Both the position numbers and the translations under genes were made by a program. Positions 31,409-40,150 of a stretch of DNA of 56,551 nucleotides are shown one piece after another (position 1 is the first letter of the stretch; every line of letters begins with the position of its first letter). The stretch lies in contig JAPPLW010000054.1 in the NCBI GenBank assembly GCA_028819345.1, positions 39,706 to 96,256 on the forward strand, written 5' to 3'. The notes below the pieces were generated by a model. It did no database searches and was not told the DNA's origin. It worked only from the letters and a program-made list of their open reading frames with translations. Origin of the DNA: a bacterium. Lineage in GTDB: Bacteria > Actinomycetota > Acidimicrobiia > Spongiisociales > ZC4RG35.

Positions 31409-34000
31409 ATGACTCTCATCGAAGCGCCGCCGACAGTCGCCTTCCGTCTCAACGGGGAGGATGTCGCGGTCCGGGGCGACCACCCCCACCTGCTGGCTGC
31501 CCTGCGCGAGGAGTTGGGGGTCATCTCGCCGAAAGACGGGTGCGCTCCTTCCGGACAATGCGGGTGCTGCACGGTGCTGGTGGGTGGCCGTGCAGTGGTG
31601 AGTTGCCAGGTTCCCCTCACCAGGGTGAAAGGCAAGGAAGTCATAACCGTGGAGGGACTCGATCCGGTGGAGAGGGACCGTATGGCTCGCGGCTTCGCGG
31701 CCACCGGCGCTCTGCAGTGCGGGTTCTGCACTCCGGGAATCGTGATCCGGACCAAGGCTCTCATCGACCAGAAGGGGTCATCGCTGGACCGGAAGACCAT
31801 CAATGGCCGGCTTGGCGCCCATCTGTGCCGCTGCACCGGCTACACCAAGATCGTGGAGGCCATCGAATTGTTGGCGTCCGGGGACCCGATTCCCACCGTC
31901 GCCCGCCCCGGCGGAATCGGGAAGGACGGCGCCAAGTACGAGGCGCTGGAACTGACCCTGGGGGACCGCCCCTACATCGACGATCTGATGTCTCCGATGA
32001 TGCTGCATGCCGCCGTCCGCCTCACCGACCACTCCCGGGCCGACGTGTTGGCGATCGACACCTCTCCGGCTGAGGCTTATCCGGGGGTCGTGCGGGTCAT
32101 TACGGCCGCCGACGTCCCCGGAGAGCTCCGGGTCGGGCTGATCCACAAGGACTGGCCGGTATTCATCCCGGTGGGGGGTCGTACCTCCTATTCGGGAGAT
32201 GTCTTGGCGATGGTGGTGGCGTCCGACGTGCAGACCGCCCGGGAAGCAGCCCAGTTGATCGAGGTCGAGTACCGGGTGTTGACCCCCATCAGCGATCCCG
32301 AGCAGGCCCTGGCGTCGGAGGACGCGGTGTGGGGGCTGGACAGCAATCTCCTGTCGCTCTCGGTGTACAAGCGGGGAGACGTGGAGGAGGCGCTTTCCAA
32401 CTCGGCGCACACAATTCATGAGACATTCAAGACCCAGCGGGTGGAGCACGCCTTCCTGGAGCCGGAGTCGACCGTGGCGGTTCCCCTCCCCAACGGCGAC
32501 CTCCATGTCTACTCGGGAGGCCAGGGAGTGTGGGACGACCGCAACCAGATCGCATCGGTGCTGGGGATGGATCCCTCACGGATCACCGTGGAACTGGTCT
32601 CCAACGGAGGAGCCTTCGGAGGGAAGGAGGACATGGCCAACCAGGCCCAGACCGCTCTCGCCGCCCACCTTCTGGGCAGGTCGGTGAAGTGCACCCTCAC
32701 CCGGGAGGAGTCCCTGCACATCCATCCCAAGCGCCACCCCATCCGGATCGAACTGTGGGCGGGCTGCGACGAGGAGGGGAAGCTCACCGCCCTCAAGGCG
32801 CGAATGCTGGGAGACTCCGGACCGTACGCCTCGGTGGGGATGAAGGTGCTGGAGCGGGCCGCCGGACACGCCAGCGGCCCATACGTGGTGGGCGCCATAG
32901 ACGTGGAGGCCGCCGCGGTTCGCACCAACAATTCGGTATGCGGGGCGTTCCGTGGCTTCGGGGCCAACCAGGCCCAATTCGCCATGGAGGGAGTCATGGA
33001 CCGCCTGGCGGAGAAGGCCGGGATCAGCGGCTGGGAGATGCGGGCTCGAAACGTGATCGAGCCGGGGGTGGTCTGGGGGCCGGGGCAGATCATGGATGAG
33101 GGATCGCGAGGAGCGCGGCGTTGCCTGGAGGCCGTAAAGCCCCATTACGACCGTGCGATCGAAGAAGGAAAAGCCGTTGGGGTGGGGCTCGGGTTGAAAA
33201 ACTCCGGTCTGGGCAACGGCTTTCGTGAAGTATCCCGTTCCGTAGTGCGGTTCCGTCTGGACGGGACTGTGGAAGTCCGCCACTGCTGGACCGAGATGGG
33301 CCAGGGCGTGCACACCGTCGCCCTGCAGGTGGCGGTGGAGGAGTTGGGCATCGATCCCGACCGGATAGAGGTCATGGTCGACACCTCCCGGGAACTGGGC
33401 GCCGGGCAGACCACCGGCTCCCGGGGGACGCTTATGGTGGCCGGCTCGGTGGCGGACGCCTGCCGGAAGGCGTTGGAGGGAGGTTGCGAGCCGGGAGTGG
33501 ACTATCACGGCGTCTGGGTGGTGGACTGGACGAACAGTCTTAAGGAGAAGGTTGAGAACCCGGTGATCCATTCGGCCTTCGGCTACGCCAGCCAGTTGGT
33601 GATCGCCGATGCGGAGACCGGAAAGGTCGAGAAGGTGGTGGCCGCCCATGACGTCGGGAAAGCGGTGAACCCGGCCTTGTGCGAAGGCCAGATCGAGGGC
33701 TCCATCCACATGGGCCTGGGATATGCCCTATCGGAGGACTTTCCCTGTGACTCCGACAGCCGACCCACCAACATGACCCTGCGCAGCCTGGGGATCATCC
33801 GCGCCAAGGACATGCCGGAGGTGGAGGTGATCCTGGTGGAGGAGCCCCAGCCGGACTCTCCTTACGGCATCAAGGGGGTGGGAGAGATCGGTTTGGTGCC
33901 GACCGCCGGGGCAGTAGCCGCGGCCCTGCACCAAGTGGATGGGGTCTGGCGTAACCAGTTGCCGTTCAACAAACATCACCCCCTCGGACGAAGGCGCTGA
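31409..34000 (+). CDS. xdhD: XdhD-like molybdenum hydroxylase (2Fe-2S and Mo domains fused)
   Basis: A predicted molybdenum-containing hydroxylase of 863 residues acting on a purine or similar N-heterocycle. Residues about 10-160 form the [2Fe-2S] part with two clusters (CAPSGQCGCC, and CGFCTPG with CRCTG). The rest is the molybdopterin domain with SNGGAFGGKED, GAFRGFGANQ, EMGQGVHT, GAGQTTGSRG and the active-site Glu in KGVGEIGLVPT. This fused layout without a FAD domain is that of E. coli XdhD, one of the yge/ygf purine-degradation proteins, and the following genes are ssnA- and ygfK-like, in the same order of function. No separate FAD subunit (YgfM-like) is in the window. It is slightly shorter than the roughly 950-residue E. 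coli protein. Confidence 0.88.
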   Translation: MTLIEAPPTVAFRLNGEDVAVRGDHPHLLAALREELGVISPKDGCAPSGQCGCCTVLVGGRAVVSCQVPLTRVKGKEVITVEGLDPVERDRMARGFAATGALQCGFCTPGIVIRTKALIDQKGSSLDRKTINGRLGAHLCRCTGYTKIVEAIELLASGDPIPTVARPGGIGKDGAKYEALELTLGDRPYIDDLMSPMMLHAAVRLTDHSRADVLAIDTSPAEAYPGVVRVITAADVPGELRVGLIHKDWPVFIPVGGRTSYSGDVLAMVVASDVQTAREAAQLIEVEYRVLTPISDPEQALASEDAVWGLDSNLLSLSVYKRGDVEEALSNSAHTIHETFKTQRVEHAFLEPESTVAVPLPNGDLHVYSGGQGVWDDRNQIASVLGMDPSRITVELVSNGGAFGGKEDMANQAQTALAAHLLGRSVKCTLTREESLHIHPKRHPIRIELWAGCDEEGKLTALKARMLGDSGPYASVGMKVLERAAGHASGPYVVGAIDVEAAAVRTNNSVCGAFRGFGANQAQFAMEGVMDRLAEKAGISGWEMRARNVIEPGVVWGPGQIMDEGSRGARRCLEAVKPHYDRAIEEGKAVGVGLGLKNSGLGNGFREVSRSVVRFRLDGTVEVRHCWTEMGQGVHTVALQVAVEELGIDPDRIEVMVDTSRELGAGQTTGSRGTLMVAGSVADACRKALEGGCEPGVDYHGVWVVDWTNSLKEKVENPVIHSAFGYASQLVIADAETGKVEKVVAAHDVGKAVNPALCEGQIEGSIHMGLGYALSEDFPCDSDSRPTNMTLRSLGIIRAKDMPEVEVILVEEPQPDSPYGIKGVGEIGLVPTAGAVAAALHQVDGVWRNQLPFNKHHPLGRRR

Positions 34001-34001
34001 C

Positions 34002-35018
34002 ATGAACCGGGAAACCCCCGGGTTGGTCTGCGCTCATCATCATCTCTACTCGGCCCTGGCCAGGGGCATGCCCGCCCCGCCCCGCGTTCCCACGAGCTTC
34101 GGCGAGATCCTGGAGCAGGTCTGGTGGCGTCTGGACGTCGCCCTGGATGACGAGATGATCTACTGGTCGGCCAAACTGGGCGCGCTGGAGGCCCTGGAGC
34201 GGGGCACTACGGCCATCGTGGACCATCATGCCTCCCCTTCCGCGATCGAGGGTTCCTTGTCCTTGATCGCCGACGCATGCGAGGAGGTGGGAGTGAGGGT
34301 GGCGTGCGCCTACGAGGTCACCGACCGGCATGGGCCGGACGGCGCCCGCCGGGGCTTGGAGGAGAACCGTCGGTTCCTCTCCGAAGGAGGGAAGGGTTGG
34401 GTGGGTGCCCACGCCTGCTTCACCCTTTCCGATGAGACCCTGGACGAGGTGTGCGGGCTGGCCGACGACCTGGGGGTCGGTGTTCACATCCACGTGGCGG
34501 AAGGGATTGAGGACCCCGACGCCGGGCGGCGCCTCGAGTCCAGGTCCCGGGAGAACTGGCTCCTAGGGCATTGCGTTCACCTGGACAGGGACTTGAAGGG
34601 AGTCGTGCTGCACAATCCCGAGTCCAACCTGAACAACGGAGTGGGTTACGCTCGGCCGACCAGGTTTGCAAACCCGGTGGCGCTGGGGACCGACGGGATC
34701 GGGGGCGACATGCTGGGTGCCTTCCGGGCCGCCTATCTCCGGATGCGGGAGGATGATGTCACGTCGTCTCCCGAGATTGCCTGGTCGTGGTTGGAGACCG
34801 GCTGGGAACTGTTCCCCGAGGCTCGGGAGGACCGGGTGGTCTGGTCGCATGATCCCATGGACCCCTGGCACCTGGCTTTCACTCCCGGCGTGCGGCCTCT
34901 CCGGGTGGAGGTGGGAGGCGAAATTGTTCTTTCAGAGGGTCGGCCTACCCGGGTCGACCCCGACGAAGTGCGGGCCAAGGCCGCCGAACAGGCGGCCCGT
35001 CTCCATGCCCGCCTATAG
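34002..35018 (+). CDS. ssnA: SsnA-like amidohydrolase, lacking the N-terminal domain
   Basis: An amidohydrolase-superfamily protein of 338 residues related to SsnA, a putative guanine/aminohydrolase-type enzyme of purine breakdown. Matching segments include PGLVCAHHHLYSALARG, WWRLDVALD, IVDHHASPSAIEGSL, HIHVAEG, NPESNLNNGVGY and ALGTDGIGGDM. Metal-site His and Asp residues are retained. E. coli SsnA has about 440 residues. Here the first 55 or so, which form half of the beta-sandwich, are missing, and the C-terminal ADL-type strand is also reduced. The ATG at 34002 lies one base after the xdhD stop, so no N-terminal extension is possible without entering that gene. It may be a compact active form or a decaying copy. 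Confidence 0.8.
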   Translation: MNRETPGLVCAHHHLYSALARGMPAPPRVPTSFGEILEQVWWRLDVALDDEMIYWSAKLGALEALERGTTAIVDHHASPSAIEGSLSLIADACEEVGVRVACAYEVTDRHGPDGARRGLEENRRFLSEGGKGWVGAHACFTLSDETLDEVCGLADDLGVGVHIHVAEGIEDPDAGRRLESRSRENWLLGHCVHLDRDLKGVVLHNPESNLNNGVGYARPTRFANPVALGTDGIGGDMLGAFRAAYLRMREDDVTSSPEIAWSWLETGWELFPEAREDRVVWSHDPMDPWHLAFTPGVRPLRVEVGGEIVLSEGRPTRVDPDEVRAKAAEQAARLHARL

Positions 35019-35039
35019 ACAGAAGGGAGCTACAAGAAA

Positions 35040-36830
35040 ATGTCTTCCGGCGCCGATCCCCTAACTCCTTATCCCTTGGACATGCTGTTGGGGAGGGTGG
35101 CTGACGAATGGGAGTCCCGCCAGCGGATCTTCGACCTGCCGTCGGCCCGAGTTTGGAAACGGCCGTCCGATCTCGACCTCGGGTTCTCCTTCCTGGGCCG
35201 TCCCTGCGCCTCCCCGGTGGGGCCGGCCGCCGGGCCCCACAGCCAGATGACCCAGAACATCGTGCTGTCCTGGCTGGGCGGGTCGCGGCTCTTCGAGCTG
35301 AAGACTGTCCAAGTTCTCGACCGACTGGAGATAGCCCGTCCCTGCATCGACATGCAGACCATCGGCTACAACATCGAGTGGAGCCAGGAGTTGCGGGTGG
35401 AGGAGTCTCTGATCGAGTACGTGAAGGCCTGGATGATGATCAGGATTCTCAACAACTGGGAGCCGGTGTCCGAGTTGGTGGGCCCCGATCCGGGCCCCTT
35501 CGTCTTCGACATGTCGGTGGGCTATGACCTGGCGGGGATCTCCACCGAGAAGGTCTCCGACTTCATCGTGGAGATGAAGAACGCCAAGGACCGGATCGAC
35601 TCCTTCCGGCCCCAGATACCCGAGCCGTTCGCCCATCTTCGGGACCTCGACTTTCCCTCACGGATAGCCGACACGGTGACGCTCTCCACCTTCCACGGCT
35701 GCCCGCCGCACGAGATCGACGCGATCACCAAGCATCTGATGACCCGTCACGAGTGTGATGTGATCGTCAAGCTCAATCCCACCCTGCTGGGAATCGGGAG
35801 AGTGCAGGAGATCCTCCACGAGACCCTCGGTTACGAGCATATCCCGCTTCTGCCCCAGGCTTTCGTGGACGACCTGCAGTTCGACCAGGGCTTGGAGTTG
35901 ATCGAGGGGTTGCGGGAGTTCGCCCGCCGTCACGGCCGTCGGTTCGGGATCAAGCTCAGCAACACCCTGGTGGTGGGCAACGACAAGGGGTGGATGCCCG
36001 ACGATCCCATGTACCTCTCCGGGCCTCCCCTGCATGTCATAACCTCGACGCTCCTGGACGAGTTGATCTGCGCCCTGCCCGGTGTCTTCAACCTGGCAGG
36101 TCACGGAGGCGATGTCCAGGTGAGCTTCTCGGCGGGCGTCAGCAAGGAGAACCTGTCCGACACCCTGGGGATGGGGGTGGCGCCGGTCACGATCTGCTCG
36201 GACCTGCTCAAGCCCGGCGGCTATGGTCGTTTGGCGCCGATGCTCAACCGGTTGGCATTGGAGATGCGCCGGGTGGGCGCTACGGACCTGGCCTCCTGGC
36301 ATCACAACAAGTGGGAGGCGGCGCGCGCCAGCGGCTACCGGGGACCGGTGGAGGCCCACGTGATGGCCATGAGCGGCGGCAAGGAGACCGGTTTCTACCA
36401 TCTCTCAGGGAACGAGAAGCTGCCTCGCGCGGTGGACAAGGTCCTCCAGATGTGGGGATGTGTGGCCTGCAACTTCTGCGTCACGGTGTGTCCCAACGAC
36501 GCGGTCATCCGCCTGGCCACCGTGCCCGAGCTCCAGGATGAGCTGACCGACCGCTGGCAGTACTTCATCCTGGCCGAGTTGTGCAACGAGTGCGGGAACT
36601 GCCTGACCTTCTGCCCCGAGGAGGGCGATCCGGCGGTGCTCAAGCCCCGGCTGTTCGTGGACCGCGACCGGTTCGAAGCCGACCAGGAGCAGGGATTCTT
36701 CGTCACGCCCACCGCCGACCGGCTGGGGGTGCTGGCCAGCCCCGGCTACGAGAAGGAAGTGGCGCCCCTCACCGCCATGCTCAACGGCGCCGAGGGTTTA
36801 CCGCTCCGGACCGCGGAACTGCCGACCTAG
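35040..36830 (+). CDS. ygfK: YgfK-like iron-sulfur oxidoreductase, compact form
   Basis: A 596-residue relative of YgfK, the putative selenate reductase/purine-degradation electron-transfer subunit. The N-terminal two thirds form a dihydroorotate-dehydrogenase-like barrel: PVGPAAGPHSQMTQNIV, FELKTVQVLDRLE, TLSTFHGCPPHEIDAI, VKLNPTLLG and CSDLLKPGGYGRL. Two ferredoxin-type [4Fe-4S] motifs follow (CVACNFCVTVCP and CNECGNCLTFCPEEG). E. coli YgfK has about 1030 residues and carries a GltD-like FAD/NADPH domain between these parts; that domain is absent here. Electrons from XdhD may therefore leave by a different carrier. It begins 21 bp after ssnA with AAGGGAG and ends the operon. Confidence 0.88.
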   Translation: MSSGADPLTPYPLDMLLGRVADEWESRQRIFDLPSARVWKRPSDLDLGFSFLGRPCASPVGPAAGPHSQMTQNIVLSWLGGSRLFELKTVQVLDRLEIARPCIDMQTIGYNIEWSQELRVEESLIEYVKAWMMIRILNNWEPVSELVGPDPGPFVFDMSVGYDLAGISTEKVSDFIVEMKNAKDRIDSFRPQIPEPFAHLRDLDFPSRIADTVTLSTFHGCPPHEIDAITKHLMTRHECDVIVKLNPTLLGIGRVQEILHETLGYEHIPLLPQAFVDDLQFDQGLELIEGLREFARRHGRRFGIKLSNTLVVGNDKGWMPDDPMYLSGPPLHVITSTLLDELICALPGVFNLAGHGGDVQVSFSAGVSKENLSDTLGMGVAPVTICSDLLKPGGYGRLAPMLNRLALEMRRVGATDLASWHHNKWEAARASGYRGPVEAHVMAMSGGKETGFYHLSGNEKLPRAVDKVLQMWGCVACNFCVTVCPNDAVIRLATVPELQDELTDRWQYFILAELCNECGNCLTFCPEEGDPAVLKPRLFVDRDRFEADQEQGFFVTPTADRLGVLASPGYEKEVAPLTAMLNGAEGLPLRTAELPT

Positions 36831-36925
36831 GCGATAGCCTCTAGGTAAAGCCGGGTCCCCGGCGGGCCGACAGGCGTCGTTTCCCGCGCCGGCTGAGGTG
36901 CCTACCCATCAGAAATCCCAGCGAC

Positions 36926-37873
36926 GTGCCGGCCCAGGCCGCAGGGTCCATCCAACCGACCGAGTCCTATGTGCGTCCCCACGCGGCGCGGGGCCTCGTC
37001 ATGGCGGCCATCTCCACCGTGCTGTTCGCGGTGGTGTCCGTGGCGGTGTTCGACCTGTTCTCCCACCACAGCGCCCTGGAGTTGACCTTCCGCATGAACC
37101 TGGCCGGATTCGTGATCTTCCTGGTCATCGGTTGGTGGAGGAAGGCCCTGCACCCGCGGGGTCACCTGCGGACCCTCGTGCTTCTGGGGGTGTGCGTCGT
37201 GGCCGCAACGGTGATGTATTACGTGAGCCTGTCGCGTCTCGGCCCGGGTCCCTCGGCGACGTTTGCTTTCATCATGGTCCCCACGGTTCTCATCTGGACG
37301 CAGATCAAGCAGGGTATTCCCGTTCCGGGACGGGCGTGGGCCGCAGCGGGCATCGTTTGCTTAGGTGTTTCTTTGGCAACCCAGACTTGGACGTGGGAAC
37401 GGGCCGACCCGATCGGCATCGCCGGCGGGTTCGGCTCGGCCGCGTGCATGGGGGGTTATCTGCTGTTGGTGGATCGTCTGAGAGGCCTTTCGCCGGTGAC
37501 CGTCGGAGTGTGGTTCAGATTCTCGGCAGCGATGCTGGTACTGCCGCTGTCAGGGATAGGACCCATCGACCTGCCGGTATCGAAGTGGCTGGCCCTCGGC
37601 GTCGCCGCCGCGGCCAGCGCGGTGGGGATCCTGCTGGAGATCGCCTCGGTGGGCAGCGCAGGCCCAGGCACGGTGGGGACAGTCCTCACCGCCCAGCCGG
37701 TCGTGTCCTCGGCGGTGGCGTGGGTGGCGCTGGGGGAGAGCCTGACCTGGATGCAGATCGCCGGCATCGGGGTCGTGATGCTGGGAGGCTTGACGCTCCA
37801 CGGCCGCCCGAGACTGAAAGGCCCGCCGGACAAGAGACCCGCGACTTTCCCCCCGAACCACCCCGATCCATAG
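36926..37873 (+). CDS. EamA/DMT-superfamily transporter
   Basis: A 315-residue membrane protein with ten predicted helices in two repeated EamA halves, the drug/metabolite transporter fold used for exporting amino acids, nucleobases or other metabolites. The start is a GTG at 36926; the first membrane helix begins near residue 22 (GLVMAAISTVLFAVVSVAVF). Near the end of each half is a conserved Gly/Pro-rich stretch (SRLGPGPSATFAFIMVPT and GSAGPGTVGTVLTAQPVVSS). It follows ygfK by 95 bp in the same direction and could belong to that operon. Substrate not predictable. Confidence 0.88.
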   Translation: MPAQAAGSIQPTESYVRPHAARGLVMAAISTVLFAVVSVAVFDLFSHHSALELTFRMNLAGFVIFLVIGWWRKALHPRGHLRTLVLLGVCVVAATVMYYVSLSRLGPGPSATFAFIMVPTVLIWTQIKQGIPVPGRAWAAAGIVCLGVSLATQTWTWERADPIGIAGGFGSAACMGGYLLLVDRLRGLSPVTVGVWFRFSAAMLVLPLSGIGPIDLPVSKWLALGVAAAASAVGILLEIASVGSAGPGTVGTVLTAQPVVSSAVAWVALGESLTWMQIAGIGVVMLGGLTLHGRPRLKGPPDKRPATFPPNHPDP

Positions 37874-37942
37874 CGATAAAATGCGGTGGAAGCTGGAAGC
37901 TTTGAGAGCTTGCACTCTGACTCTTCGCAAAGGAGTGATCTG

Positions 37943-38500
37943 ATGGACGGAACGGTCTCCTTCACAAAGATGTCGGACGGAACCGCCGAAGACTATGCAC
38001 TCTTGGAGAAGTACGAACAGGAAGAGTTGGACGAGTTTCCGGACCGAGTGCTCGAGTGGCTCCGTTCCATGGATGAGCACACCGGGTACCGGATCACCCG
38101 GCTCGGTCACTCCCTGCAGGCCGCCACCCGCGCCCACCGGGCCGGGGAGGACGAGGAGATGGTGGTGGTGGCGTTGCTCCACGACATCGGCGACGTCCTG
38201 GCCCCGGCCAACCACTCGGAGGTGGCCGCCGCGCTATTGCGACCCTACGTGTCGGAGGAGAACTACTGGATCGTCAAGTACCACGGGGTCTTCCAGGAGA
38301 AGTACTACGCCCACCACTACGGACGCGACCCCGACGCGCGGGACCGTTACCGGGACCACCCCCTGTATGAACGCACCATCCGGTTCTGCGCCGATTACGA
38401 CCAGGTCTCCTTCGACCCCGACTACCCCACCGAGCCCCTCGAGTTCTTCGAGCCCATGGTCCGCCGAGTCCTGTCAGAACCTCACCACCCCTCCACCTGA
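37943..38500 (+). CDS. HD-domain metal-dependent phosphohydrolase
   Basis: A 185-residue HD-superfamily protein. It contains GHSLQAATRAHRAG, then the diagnostic LLHDIGD pair, and the downstream HGVFQEKYYAHHYG. Proteins of this size in the family hydrolyse phosphate esters of nucleotides or, in the PhnZ/MIOX-like branch, act as di-iron oxygenases; several His and Asp ligands fit either. The start is the ATG at 37943 with AAAGGAG at ideal spacing. It lies 69 bp after the transporter. In a window rich in nucleotide-scavenging genes a nucleotide or phosphonate role is plausible, but not shown. Confidence 0.83.
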   Translation: MDGTVSFTKMSDGTAEDYALLEKYEQEELDEFPDRVLEWLRSMDEHTGYRITRLGHSLQAATRAHRAGEDEEMVVVALLHDIGDVLAPANHSEVAAALLRPYVSEENYWIVKYHGVFQEKYYAHHYGRDPDARDRYRDHPLYERTIRFCADYDQVSFDPDYPTEPLEFFEPMVRRVLSEPHHPST

Positions 38501-38663
38501 CGCTCCAGCCGGAGTCAGAGTCGGCTGGACGGTCGCTTGTATAGAGACTGGCTATGCGCGTCTATGGCGATGGGCCACGAGCCGATCTGGACCCACTACG
38601 GATGCTTCTGGCCGGATGACCTACCTCCGGAAAGGGTCGGCAGATTCTTCGCCGTTTAGGCGT

Positions 38664-38684
38664 CTCCCCAACCAGTGGGGGGAG
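38664..38684 (-). terminator. Candidate hairpin terminator below the sugar dehydrogenase gene
   Basis: CTCCCC and GGGGAG can pair across a 9-nt loop immediately downstream of the minus-strand stop at 38687. There is no U-tract. The rest of the 186-bp gap to the HD gene has no other feature I can support. Confidence 0.35.
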
Positions 38685-38686
38685 TG

Positions 38687-40033
38687 TCAGGAACCGGGCT
38701 CAACTCGGAAAACTGAGGCAGTGGTGAGGATGTACATCTCTCCCGATCCGTCGGTTCCGAAGGAGACCACCGGACCCAGGTCGGAGGCCCACTCTTGTAG
38801 GTCCATGGCCAGGGAGCCGTCCCATCGGAAGCTGCGGAGGTACCCGCCGCAGTAATCGGAGTAGAAGTAGTGGCCATGGAGGCCCGGCATGGCCGGTCCT
38901 CGGTACGCAACGCCGCCGGTGACCGAGCAGGTCCCCCCGTCGTCGTGGGCGATCTCCAGCACCGGCAGGGTGAGGCCGGTCGCATCGCAGCCCTGGCGGG
39001 GTTCGTAGCAGTGGAAGCCTTCCGTGATCGGCCATCCGAAGTTGATGCCCGGCTCCGACAGGCTCGCCAGGCTGATCTCCTCGTACGCGTCCTGGCCGAC
39101 GTCGGCGATGTAGGTCAGGCCGGTGGGCTCGTCGATCCAGAACCGCCAGGGGTTGCGGAGGCCGTACCACCAGACCTCGGAGGTCACCTGGTCGGGGTGG
39201 ATGCGTACCAGGGCCGCCAGGGGAGTGTCGGGTCGTTGCCCGTGCCCGTAGTAGTCGCCCGCCCGGCCGCCGTCGCCCAGGCCCAGGTAGAGATAGCCGT
39301 CTGGTCCGAACTGGATCATCCCCCCGTTGTGGTTGGTGGCGGGTTGCTGGGCGAAGAAGATGATTCTCTCCGAGTCGGGATTGGCGGTCCGCCCCTCGTC
39401 GGAAAGGGAGAACTCGGAGACAACGGTGTGACCGCCGAGGTTGCTGTAGTGGACGAACAGCCGAGAGGGCTGTGCCGGATGGACCGCAATGCCCAACAGG
39501 CCTTGTTCTCCCCGGAAGGTCACCTTCTCGGAGATGTCCAGCACCGGTTGATCGGCGATCTCGTCTTCGAGGACATAGAGGATCCGCCCTCCCTGTTCGG
39601 CCAGGTAGGAGTGTTCGGCGCCCCGCGACGCGGTGAGAAAGATCGGGTGTTGCGCCCCCTGGGCGACTTCGACGAATCGGAGAGAGCCGGGAGGCAACGC
39701 CCTGGTGGTGGGAGGAGCCTCTTCGGGCTCGGGGGGCGGGGAGGTGTCAGAGGGAAGGGAGGAAGTAGGAGTGGTGGTAGCAGCGGTGGAGGTGGGAGTT
39801 GTCTGGTCGCTCTCGGATGGGGAAGCATCGTCGGATGGAGGGGAGGGCCTTTCTTCAGGAGGGGATGCAGCGGTTGCAACGGTGGTGACCGGAGAAGTGG
39901 TGGTAGGGGAGGACGGAGCAGAGGTGGTCTCCGATGTCTCGGGTGGGAGGGCCCCTTCCTGGGCATCCGAGCAGGCCGCGATCATCAACACCGCCGCCAG
40001 GCACACCAGGCTCCTGTTGTTCCATAGGGACAT
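38687..40033 (-). CDS. PQQ-dependent sugar dehydrogenase-like lipoprotein
   Basis: An exported lipoprotein of 448 residues with a glucose/sorbosone dehydrogenase beta-propeller. The ATG at 40033 follows GAGGAGGA and a lipobox (VLMIAACSD, Cys near 21). Residues 25-110 form a Thr/Ser/Pro-rich linker, and the propeller starts at LRFVEVAQGAQHPIFL. Family signatures include GEQGLLGIAVHP, NHNGGMIQFGPDGYLYLGLGDGG and LRNPWRFWID. Family members oxidise aldoses with pyrroloquinoline quinone at the outer membrane surface, although many homologues have no proven activity. No PQQ biosynthesis gene is in the window. The open frame continues to 40495, but that part overlaps the methyltransferase and lacks a start signal. 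Confidence 0.88.
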   Translation of the reverse strand: MSLWNNRSLVCLAAVLMIAACSDAQEGALPPETSETTSAPSSPTTTSPVTTVATAASPPEERPSPPSDDASPSESDQTTPTSTAATTTPTSSLPSDTSPPPEPEEAPPTTRALPPGSLRFVEVAQGAQHPIFLTASRGAEHSYLAEQGGRILYVLEDEIADQPVLDISEKVTFRGEQGLLGIAVHPAQPSRLFVHYSNLGGHTVVSEFSLSDEGRTANPDSERIIFFAQQPATNHNGGMIQFGPDGYLYLGLGDGGRAGDYYGHGQRPDTPLAALVRIHPDQVTSEVWWYGLRNPWRFWIDEPTGLTYIADVGQDAYEEISLASLSEPGINFGWPITEGFHCYEPRQGCDATGLTLPVLEIAHDDGGTCSVTGGVAYRGPAMPGLHGHYFYSDYCGGYLRSFRWDGSLAMDLQEWASDLGPVVSFGTDGSGEMYILTTASVFRVEPGS

Positions 40034-40137
40034 GTGAGTTGGTCCTCCTCTCGATAACCGAAACCTACTGGACTGGTGGGTCAACAAGGCCGCCCCAGGG
40101 CTCAGGCAGGCTCCCTTCCGCAAGCGCTGATCATCTA

Positions 40138-40143
40138 TATGAT
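40138..40143 (+). promoter_or_regulatory. Candidate -10 (TATGAT) for a leaderless methyltransferase mRNA
   Basis: TATGAT matches the -10 consensus at five of six positions and ends seven bases before the ATG at 40151. This spacing would place the transcript start on the start codon. A -35 element is weak or absent. Confidence 0.45.
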
Positions 40144-40150
40144 GAATGGC

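Noticed and set aside
38554-38619. 21-codon plus-strand frame (MRVYGDGPRAD...)
   Set aside because: No ribosome-binding site, no family resemblance I can support and too short; possibly a relic but not annotated.
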